DNA from: a virus
Length of the DNA: 20,143 nucleotides
Reading direction: 5' to 3' (one strand)
IMG/VR virus record: IMGVR_UViG_3300009606_000824
Coordinates: 1-20,143 of that record
In this document: piece after piece, positions 13,993-20,143 of the stretch
Layout: each line of letters starts with the position of its first letter
Numbering within the stretch: the stretch's first letter is position 1
Program-made: the position numbers and the translations under genes
Notes under the pieces: generated by a model
What the model was told of the DNA's origin: nothing
What the model saw: the letters and a program-made list of their open reading frames with translations, nothing else
The model's database searches: none

Positions 13993-15000
13993 CTATTTTA
14001 AGATAAGGTACTTTAAACTCAAGGCAATTTCATTGTTTGTAGGATGAGCACTTAATCCATCTCTTTTTCTAAGAAATGTAGTTATTTCTTCTTTAAAATT
14101 TGGTGCAAAAGTTGTAGCTGGGTCTGAGTCAAAATTTCCGATAAACTCTACCATCCAATCTTTTTGAAACTCTTTTTTATTAAAAGGATGTATGTACCCT
14201 ATCTCCACCCAGTGGTTATAATGTCTACTCAACAACGTTACTATTGATTCACTTAAGTTACTTCCATCTATGTTAAAATTCATTGGTTGTCCAACAACTG
14301 CCCTATCTAGTACCTCTACTACATTTATACTATTATCTGCGCATAGTTTGTGAAGTAGGCTCTCTTCTAATAGACCGCATATTGCTTGATCGTTTATTTT
14401 TGCTCTTAATTCAGGATTAGTTTCTTGGAGTTCATTCATCATTTGAACGTTTAATTCTGAGGTAGCATGGTATGTATTGACATATGTATCTCGTATACTA
14501 CAGTCTGCTTTAAGACCTACAACTCCTGGATTATAGTTGTGTGTGTAGTCGTCTATTGTTGTTCCTTCAGGATAAATGTAATGCGGGTAATAATCATAAC
14601 CAATCTGTGTTCTATGGTACTGTGTAAAATTTCCTTCGTCCGACTGTACTAATACATCTGTATATTCAGGTAGACGTTTTTTAATGAATATATCGTTATC
14701 TAGGTGGATTATTTCTTCGTTTGGATACTGTTGAAACCCTACTAATTTATAACTTACTGGGGATATTGGTCTTGTATAAGCCCAATCATCTAATGCTGTG
14801 CTAATAGATGAGTAAGGAAAATTATATCTTTCAATTAAATTTTTTCCTTTGGTATCTGTTATTAAAATAAACTCCTGATCTGGACCGTATGCATCTCTGA
14901 CTGTTAGTGCACTGATAAGATGGTAGAGTAAATTACGAGTGTTAAGGCTATATTCTCTACTATCAAAACGATCTGTTGCTAATGTCTGTATTATTTTCAT
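13993..15000 (-). CDS. GT-A-type glycosyltransferase
   Basis: A 335-residue protein with the features of a GT-A glycosyltransferase. The N-terminal half has Rossmann-like strands (M-K-I-I-Q-T-L, E-F-I-L-I-T-D), and E-E-I-I-H-L-D101-N-D103-I-F-I-K-K carries the DxD motif that binds the metal and nucleotide sugar. P-G-V-V-G-L-K follows as the usual acceptor-side loop, and H-Y-N-H-W near residues 260-264 is a late conserved-looking segment. The donor and acceptor cannot be read from sequence. It lies directly downstream of the tail-fibre gene (6-base gap), so modification of the Ser/Thr/Asn-rich fibre or of virion proteins is an attractive inference; modification of host surface or DNA bases is the alternative. 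Confidence 0.85.
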   Translation of the reverse strand: MKIIQTLATDRFDSREYSLNTRNLLYHLISALTVRDAYGPDQEFILITDTKGKNLIERYNFPYSSISTALDDWAYTRPISPVSYKLVGFQQYPNEEIIHLDNDIFIKKRLPEYTDVLVQSDEGNFTQYHRTQIGYDYYPHYIYPEGTTIDDYTHNYNPGVVGLKADCSIRDTYVNTYHATSELNVQMMNELQETNPELRAKINDQAICGLLEESLLHKLCADNSINVVEVLDRAVVGQPMNFNIDGSNLSESIVTLLSRHYNHWVEIGYIHPFNKKEFQKDWMVEFIGNFDSDPATTFAPNFKEEITTFLRKRDGLSAHPTNNEIALSLKYLILK

Positions 15001-15006
15001 ATAAAC

Positions 15007-15342
15007 TTATTCTGAGCCGGTTATTGGTGTTTCTAATTCTTCTATTCTTTCCTCTAAAGCAGCTATTTTGCTAATTAAACTCTGTATACCTGCTGTATTT
15101 AGAGCAATGAAAGGTGTCTGTTCAACTGAAAGAACTTCTTCTAGGTGCCCTATTTTATTTTGCTTACTTATTAATTCCGGAAAACTTCCTGATACCTCTT
15201 GTGCGATGAATCCATAAGAATTTTTTCTTTTTTCATCTGGGTTAGCATTCATTTTCCACCTGAAGGATTTTGGGCTAAGGTTTCCGATTAAGGTAAGTGG
15301 GTCTGTTATATCTTTTATATTCTCTTTTAATCTTCTATCCGA
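15007..15342 (-). other. S74 intramolecular chaperone (self-cleaving) domain of the tail fibre
   Basis: The last 111 residues match the peptidase S74/intramolecular chaperone domain seen in endosialidase and many phage fibres: S-D-R-R-L-K-E-N-I at the start, S-F-R-W in the middle, Y-G-F-I-A-Q-E-V, and a final coiled coil (I-S-K-I-A-A-L-E-E-R-I-E-E-L-E). In this family the Ser at the start, helped by a Lys, cuts the chain just before the Ser after trimer folding, so this part would be lost from the mature virion. Confidence 0.88.
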
Positions 15343-18300
15343 TAACCCTGTTACGTTGGCTGTTAATTCTCCTGTTACTAAGGCGTTTCCGTATATATTT
15401 GCTACTCCATTGTCTGCTACTGCGCCTAAGATTACAGAACCATCTGGTCCGCTTATTTGTACTCCGTTTAGACCTGCTTTCACTTGACTTGTAAAAGTTC
15501 CAAAAGTTATGGGGGTAAAGGTTGAACTAAAAGGAGCTAAGACTACTTTAAACGTACCGCCACCTGTTCCTGTATTTATTCCTGTGTTTACACTTGAACT
15601 AAACTTAAAACTAAGTGTAACGGAAGTTGAGTGTCGGAGCTTAACTCGATAGTTACCTGATGCTTGTGACCCTAAATTGACTACTCTAGTTTGACCAAGC
15701 CAACCGTTACCAGAAGAAAACCTATCTGAGGACATCATTTGTCTAGGGGTTGCGTTGTAGTATTGAACAGTACTATTACCCACTGCCTGTAATGAACCTT
15801 TTGATACCTTAGCTACCCAGAAATCATTTATATCGCTTTCACTTAAAATGTACGTAGTGGTGTTTTTATCTACCCAAACTGAACTACCGCCAGATCCGCC
15901 TGTTTCTTCCATTTGAGTTACTACTCTAAGCGAGTGTTCATATGACGCTGAACAAGCAGTAAACTTGTCATATTGTGTGTTAGAGGTAGTGAATTGATAC
16001 TGATTATAACTTTGATTCTGAGTTAGTGTATTTCCAGTTGCAATTCGGTCATCTAGAAATACTTGTAAATCCCCTATGTAGTCAAACTCTGCTATAGGTA
16101 TTGTTATTGGTAGAGTTCCGCCGGTGTGTGCATATGTAGCACTTACGGTTTCGGTGTATGTCTTAGTTGTGGTTTTAGACTGTTGTGCAGAAGATATTGT
16201 AGTGCCGGTAAATGCTCCTCCCCAATAGGAATTATTGTTAGAGTTAGAACTACTATCTCTCCATAGCATTAATTGCCTTGTAACACCCGAATGTGATAAA
16301 TCTGCTACTCTAGTTGGTGCAATAGAAGGAAGTGTCGTTGCTGATAGTTGAATTTTTGTGTTTCCAGAAGAATCATTAATTTTAAAAGATTTATTCTGTG
16401 GGTCTAAAAATATCTGATTACCACTATCTCTCAATAAGTTTGAACCTCCAATTAACCAGTTTCCTACTCTACCTGAGGTAGCAGTTAACTGCCCTTGTGC
16501 ATTAACTTGAAATTCACCATTTGATGTACTCGTTCCTCCTAATGATATACCGTTAGTGTCTACTCTAAAATATCTAGGATCACTTATGTATGTAGATCCT
16601 ATGACTATAGTTCCTCCAGTAATAGAAGCACCGTTTAGATTACCGGCAAAGTCTCCAGTTGCTCCGGTTATACTACCTTTAAAATTAGCATTACCGTCTG
16701 TATCTATATAAAACTGTTTAGCGTGAATACTACCACCTGCTGATAATGTTATACCGCCGGCATCTGCATATCCAGATGTATCTTTAGTTTGTCCTGAATA
16801 GATCGCAGTGCTATCCATTTTCCAACCTCCAATAATACCTGTGTATATATCTTGATTTACAGGTAATACTGATAATCTTTCTACGTATATAGATCTTGTT
16901 CCATTATCGCCCCAGTTTAATATAGAAACAGAAGCATACTTTACACCTGCTGATGGTGTATATATAAATTGGTATATTTTATATTCACTGGTAAGTGGAA
17001 AGTTTTCGAAGGAATTTGTTGCGACTCCATCTATAGTTCTACCAGATATTGCTCCTTGTGAAGATTCTTCTACTACACCTGATTCACTTTGTGATGAAAC
17101 ATTTGATATTACACCTCCTGCTGCTACCGCTGCGTTTTTCTCATATATCCTAAAATAAACTCCAGCTGTAGTGTTATTACCGTCTCTTTTAGCTTTTATA
17201 AATACTTTATAGTTTTGACCAACTACCACAGGGAATGCTTGGAATCCTGCTCCTATTGAGTCGTCTGTAGCGTTATATATTCTTAGAGGTCTTGAGGTGC
17301 CGTCGGCTGCTGATCCGCTATAACTTATATTTGTAACAACATTACTGGAATAAGTTGCTTTAACTCCTGCTGGTCTGCCGTCTGGTGCTTCTATTACAAA
17401 GTTAGCATTTGGAAAGACTGAGTTTTGACCTGCTGCTGTTTGTGAAATATAGCTTGATAAATCTTCATTCCCAACTGAAAGAGTACCGCCAAAAGTACCT
17501 GTTGCTCCTGTGATATCGGCTCCTGAAAGTGAACCTTTAAATCCTGCATTACCGCTTTTATCTACATAGAACTGATTGGTATGTATTGCACCACTAGAAG
17601 ATATAATTGTTCTTCCAGTTTGTGATGTAAATGTAGATGTATCTTCATCTGTTCCTGAGAATATTTTATCTGCATGTATATTAAATCCACCAATTGTTCC
17701 AACTGTTGCTGATAATGTACCTGAGAAGGTACCGGAAGCACCTGATATGTCTCCTTTAAAGTTTGCATTACCATCTATGACAGAAAACTCCTTGCTAATT
17801 AAATTACCGGTATCTAGGTTAAATTGTGTACCAGCAGATGAATACAGTGAACCGACTCCACTAACAAAGTTGTAGTTTGTTGATTCTATCTTACCTGTGG
17901 TTACCATTTCACCTGTAATAGAAGTAACTTGCATATAATGTGCTTCTATAGCAGGGTCAGTTCTAAGAAGGAAATTAGTTAAGTTCTTAGAAGCGGATGG
18001 TATTAAATTAGATTCATCTATACCGTATGCGTTTATGTTTACTAATCTCCCACCTCTTGGGTTAGTTGCTATAAAACTATTTATTCCTTCACCTGATCCG
18101 TTTGCTATGTATACCTCGTTGGATGATGTAACTGATGTTGATGAACCTTTCAAGGTAAATGGATGAACTATTGTACCTCCACCAGGAGCTTTTTTAAGAT
18201 GGGTAATAGTGGTTCCAGCATCTGAATTAGTATTAACTATTACATTACTGTTGGATGGAATTCCTGCTAATATAGGATGTGCTGATGGTAGGCCTTGTCC

Positions 18301-20143
18301 TGCTGCTGAATAACCTGTCATCCATCCAGTGCCGCTAACATTTGGTGCTGTTTTAATTGGCCATTCTGTATTGTAAGATCCTGTAGCTGCTGGGTTTGCG
18401 TGAGCGGTATCATTACCTATTACTAGTACTGATTTACCTAAATCAAATAAGTTAAGTGCAAGTTGTATTTCATTACCATTTAATCCCCAGTTCCTTTCGT
18501 CAAATACATATAAATCGTAATCTATTGAATCAAAGCCGTCTATGTTAGCTGGGTTGGTATTACTGGTTGGAGAATGACTGTTGTCATCGTAGAACCAAGA
18601 TGTTCCATTACCTCCGGTATACCCTAATGATTCAGATATATATGCTAGAGTGTAAGCACTATCTATGCTACCAGGGGTTAAACTACCAGTTGATAGTAGT
18701 ATTATGTTATAATCAGATTTATTTTTAGTAGACGGTGTAGCAAAAGTATCAGGGTTAGTTACTTGAATATTTCCTATTACGTCTAAAGATGTTCCATCCC
18801 AACTTAATTTAGGTGCTGCTGATCCTCCTAATTTAAAAGTTCCTGCATCTAAGTCAAATCGAGAACCTTCTGTTGTTCCCCAGTTGGTTGATTGTATTCC
18901 TCCTGTCTGTATACCGTTACCTGATATTCTTGTTGACATTCCAAGAGACTTACCTCCTGTCATTCTGCTAAACAGTATATTTCTTGATGTACTAGAATAG
19001 TGTATTGCTGCTCCAGGTCTAACATATCTATCTGTTAAGCCGCTTACTTGTGAATCGTATGTTGCATATGGTGCAGTAAAATCACCATTTTTAAATACTT
19101 TATATACTGCTCCACTTGGTTTCAACTGAATACTTACTCTAAATAAAGTAGGAACTCCAGTTACCCAGGCATTAGTTTGTAATGTAGCTCCGGTTCCATT
19201 TTCTCTATAATGTATAGAATTGGACTGGAAGTATATTCCATGAAGTATTTGGGTGTGGGAAAAGGAACTTGGTGTTTCTTTAAATAACCCTATCACAGTT
19301 GCAGGAGTTGAGTCACTAGCTACTATATCCCATTCAAATATACCACCATCTTTTCTATCAAATAATGCTTTTGTATGAAATCCTTCATCCCACCCATTGG
19401 CATTATTATTAAATTCATTTCCAAATACAGGTGCATCATAACTAAAAGTTGTTGTAATACTTGAATCAAATACATCAGTACTTAAAGAACCGCTAAAGTT
19501 ATACTCAAAAGAAGGGCCTACTCCTGGGTTACCTATTGATAAGCTCTGACCGTTCCATACTAAGCCGTCATCTCCAGAACCTGATAGCATAAATAGTCCA
19601 GATGAAGACATGAAAGTTAAGAAATTACTTCCATCATGAAATCCAAATGCATCATAGCTTGAATACAGTCCTGCTGTTGTTGGGGTTGATGGTAAAGATG
19701 CGAGTGACATCTGTGCATCTGGTCCAAAACTATACGTAGCTGGGTTAACCATTGAACTGGTTGCTGCAATGACTGTTTCTATTGAACCTGTTGCTGCATC
19801 TGCTAGTTGTTTTGCTATTGCAGCACTTGCGGTAGCATCGTTTGCTGTTTGTTGTGCAGATGTTATTGAACCGGTTATTGCAGTTACTGCTCCTGTTGCA
19901 AAGGTTTGTGCATTTGTTTGAGCAGCATTGCTTGCTGTAGTAGCAAAGTTTTGAGCGTTTGTTTGAGCAGCATTGCTTGCTGTTGTTGCAAAGTTTTGTG
20001 CACTTGATTGAGCATTATTACTTGCTGTAGTAGCAAAGTTTTGAGCGTTTGTTTGAGCTGCTGAAGCACTTACGGATGCCTCTATTGATGCACTAGCTGC
20101 AGAGGCGGTTGCTGCATTTGCAGTACCTTGAGCTGTTGCTGCA
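15007..20143 (-). CDS. Giant tail fibre/adhesin with C-terminal S74 chaperone, N-terminus beyond window
   Basis: The frame is open from the right edge, giving 1,711 visible residues. The Met at 19752 is internal: 130 in-frame codons precede it without a stop. Order of parts: Ala/Thr/Gln-rich helical repeats (19753-20143); a jelly-roll or lectin-like region (about 18960-19450); a first G-I-Q-S-T-N...F-D-L-D-A-G and L-S-W-D-G-T-S-L module (about 18750-18960); a Rossmann-like ThuA/amidotransferase-like insert (about 17945-18725). Three G-N-A-x-F-K-G beta modules follow (near 17680-17790, 17460-17580, 16610-16720), interrupted by a carbohydrate-binding-like domain (about 16850-17425). The C-terminus is an S74 intramolecular chaperone: L-S-D-R-R-L-K-E-N-I, with the cleavage Ser at 15340-15342 and G-F-I-A-Q-E-V later. 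It should trimerise, self-cleave and bind the host surface. Confidence 0.92.
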   Translation of the reverse strand, partial: AATAQGTANAATASAASASIEASVSASAAQTNAQNFATTASNNAQSSAQNFATTASNAAQTNAQNFATTASNAAQTNAQTFATGAVTAITGSITSAQQTANDATASAAIAKQLADAATGSIETVIAATSSMVNPATYSFGPDAQMSLASLPSTPTTAGLYSSYDAFGFHDGSNFLTFMSSSGLFMLSGSGDDGLVWNGQSLSIGNPGVGPSFEYNFSGSLSTDVFDSSITTTFSYDAPVFGNEFNNNANGWDEGFHTKALFDRKDGGIFEWDIVASDSTPATVIGLFKETPSSFSHTQILHGIYFQSNSIHYRENGTGATLQTNAWVTGVPTLFRVSIQLKPSGAVYKVFKNGDFTAPYATYDSQVSGLTDRYVRPGAAIHYSSTSRNILFSRMTGGKSLGMSTRISGNGIQTGGIQSTNWGTTEGSRFDLDAGTFKLGGSAAPKLSWDGTSLDVIGNIQVTNPDTFATPSTKNKSDYNIILLSTGSLTPGSIDSAYTLAYISESLGYTGGNGTSWFYDDNSHSPTSNTNPANIDGFDSIDYDLYVFDERNWGLNGNEIQLALNLFDLGKSVLVIGNDTAHANPAATGSYNTEWPIKTAPNVSGTGWMTGYSAAGQGLPSAHPILAGIPSNSNVIVNTNSDAGTTITHLKKAPGGGTIVHPFTLKGSSTSVTSSNEVYIANGSGEGINSFIATNPRGGRLVNINAYGIDESNLIPSASKNLTNFLLRTDPAIEAHYMQVTSITGEMVTTGKIESTNYNFVSGVGSLYSSAGTQFNLDTGNLISKEFSVIDGNANFKGDISGASGTFSGTLSATVGTIGGFNIHADKIFSGTDEDTSTFTSQTGRTIISSSGAIHTNQFYVDKSGNAGFKGSLSGADITGATGTFGGTLSVGNEDLSSYISQTAAGQNSVFPNANFVIEAPDGRPAGVKATYSSNVVTNISYSGSAADGTSRPLRIYNATDDSIGAGFQAFPVVVGQNYKVFIKAKRDGNNTTAGVYFRIYEKNAAVAAGGVISNVSSQSESGVVEESSQGAISGRTIDGVATNSFENFPLTSEYKIYQFIYTPSAGVKYASVSILNWGDNGTRSIYVERLSVLPVNQDIYTGIIGGWKMDSTAIYSGQTKDTSGYADAGGITLSAGGSIHAKQFYIDTDGNANFKGSITGATGDFAGNLNGASITGGTIVIGSTYISDPRYFRVDTNGISLGGTSTSNGEFQVNAQGQLTATSGRVGNWLIGGSNLLRDSGNQIFLDPQNKSFKINDSSGNTKIQLSATTLPSIAPTRVADLSHSGVTRQLMLWRDSSSNSNNNSYWGGAFTGTTISSAQQSKTTTKTYTETVSATYAHTGGTLPITIPIAEFDYIGDLQVFLDDRIATGNTLTQNQSYNQYQFTTSNTQYDKFTACSASYEHSLRVVTQMEETGGSGGSSVWVDKNTTTYILSESDINDFWVAKVSKGSLQAVGNSTVQYYNATPRQMMSSDRFSSGNGWLGQTRVVNLGSQASGNYRVKLRHSTSVTLSFKFSSSVNTGINTGTGGGTFKVVLAPFSSTFTPITFGTFTSQVKAGLNGVQISGPDGSVILGAVADNGVANIYGNALVTGELTANVTGLSDRRLKENIKDITDPLTLIGNLSPKSFRWKMNANPDEKRKNSYGFIAQEVSGSFPELISKQNKIGHLEEVLSVEQTPFIALNTAGIQSLISKIAALEERIEELETPITGSE
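17460..17790 (-). repeat. Two adjacent G-N-A-x-F-K-G beta modules in the fibre (third copy at 16610-16720)
   Basis: The protein repeats a module of the form F-x-V-D-x-x-G-N-A-x-F-K-G-x-x-x-G-A-x-G-x-F-x-G-x-L. Copies read I-D-G-N-A-N-F-K-G-D-I-S-G-A-S-G-T-F-S-G and V-D-K-S-G-N-A-G-F-K-G-S-L-S-G-A here, and I-D-T-D-G-N-A-N-F-K-G-S-I-T-G-A-T-G near 16610-16720. They are recognisable by shared residues, not by perfect DNA repeats. Such modules are common in trimeric beta-helical fibre shafts. Confidence 0.75.
19903..20060 (-). repeat. 45-base in-frame tandem repeat of the fibre N-terminal region
   Basis: Three consecutive 45-base units (19903-19947, 19948-19992, 19993-20037) and part of a fourth (from 20038) encode a 15-residue repeat, N-F-A-T-T-A-S-N-A-A-Q-T-N-A-Q, with small variations. 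The first unit in reading order has S-S for T-N. The Ala/Thr/Gln composition and 15-residue period suggest a long helical trimer stalk. The repeats may continue past the right edge. Confidence 0.88.

Noticed and set aside
17562-17774. Minus-strand short frames inside the fibre and primase genes (17562-17774, 19884-20069, 10227-10412)
   Set aside because: They are out-of-frame readings of repetitive or well-conserved coding sequence and have Gln/Leu/His-rich, non-protein-like composition or no start context.
19750-19752. Met at 19752 as the start of the tail-fibre gene
   Set aside because: The same frame is open for 130 further codons to the right edge and encodes a coherent Ala/Thr/Gln repeat, so this Met is internal.

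Overview
This window reads as part of the genome of a large tailed bacteriophage, most likely a marine T4-like myovirus. Every supportable gene lies on the minus strand and is packed head to tail, with many ATGA or TAATG stop/start overlaps. The base composition is AT-rich, I found no RNA genes, and hallmark phage proteins are present: an S74 chaperone-capped tail fibre, a T4 gp61-type primase and a RecB-like nuclease. Many start codons lack a clear Shine-Dalgarno sequence and sit behind A/T-rich leaders, and one gene encodes a Tyr/Asn/Trp-rich lipoprotein. Both would fit a marine Bacteroidetes host, but the sequence does not settle the host.

In transcription order (right to left): a giant tail-fibre or adhesin gene enters from the right edge (20143 to 15007). 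It is followed by a DxD glycosyltransferase, a GIY-YIG-type nuclease, a Cys-rich HiPIP-like protein, a basic Cys-containing putative virion protein, a small Gly/Ser/Thr-rich structural-type protein, a small cupin-like protein, an unknown 115-aa protein and a 142-aa minimal kinase-like protein (15000 to 10836). Next come DNA primase and a PD-(D/E)XK exonuclease as a translationally coupled pair, then a lipoprotein gene whose last 239 bases lie inside the start of a zeta-toxin-like P-loop kinase gene. A three-part fusion (nucleotidyltransferase, zinc ribbon, HExxH metallopeptidase) and a HAD phosphatase/nucleotidase follow. The left third holds a zinc-ribbon protein, a coiled-coil protein with one C-terminal membrane segment, a Lys-rich two-domain protein, three small or hypothetical proteins, and an acidic protein of at least 945 residues that runs off the left edge.

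The most interesting pattern is a short N-terminal peptide shared by otherwise unrelated proteins: M-K-L-(T/S)-x-x-(I/L)-L-x-E or a close variant. It is clear on the minimal kinase, the zeta-like kinase, the Cys-rich protein and the 115-aa protein, with weaker forms on the HAD protein and others. It resembles the T4 capsid-targeting sequence, which the prohead protease cuts after (L/I)-x-E. My inference is that these proteins may be packaged in the head and delivered with the DNA as an enzymatic payload. Other notable points are the GC-rich dual-coding overlap at 8240-8478, a kinase-like protein that stops at its DFG-type aspartate, and an apparent ThuA/glutamine-amidotransferase-like domain inside the tail fibre. 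All intergenic gaps are under 70 bases.
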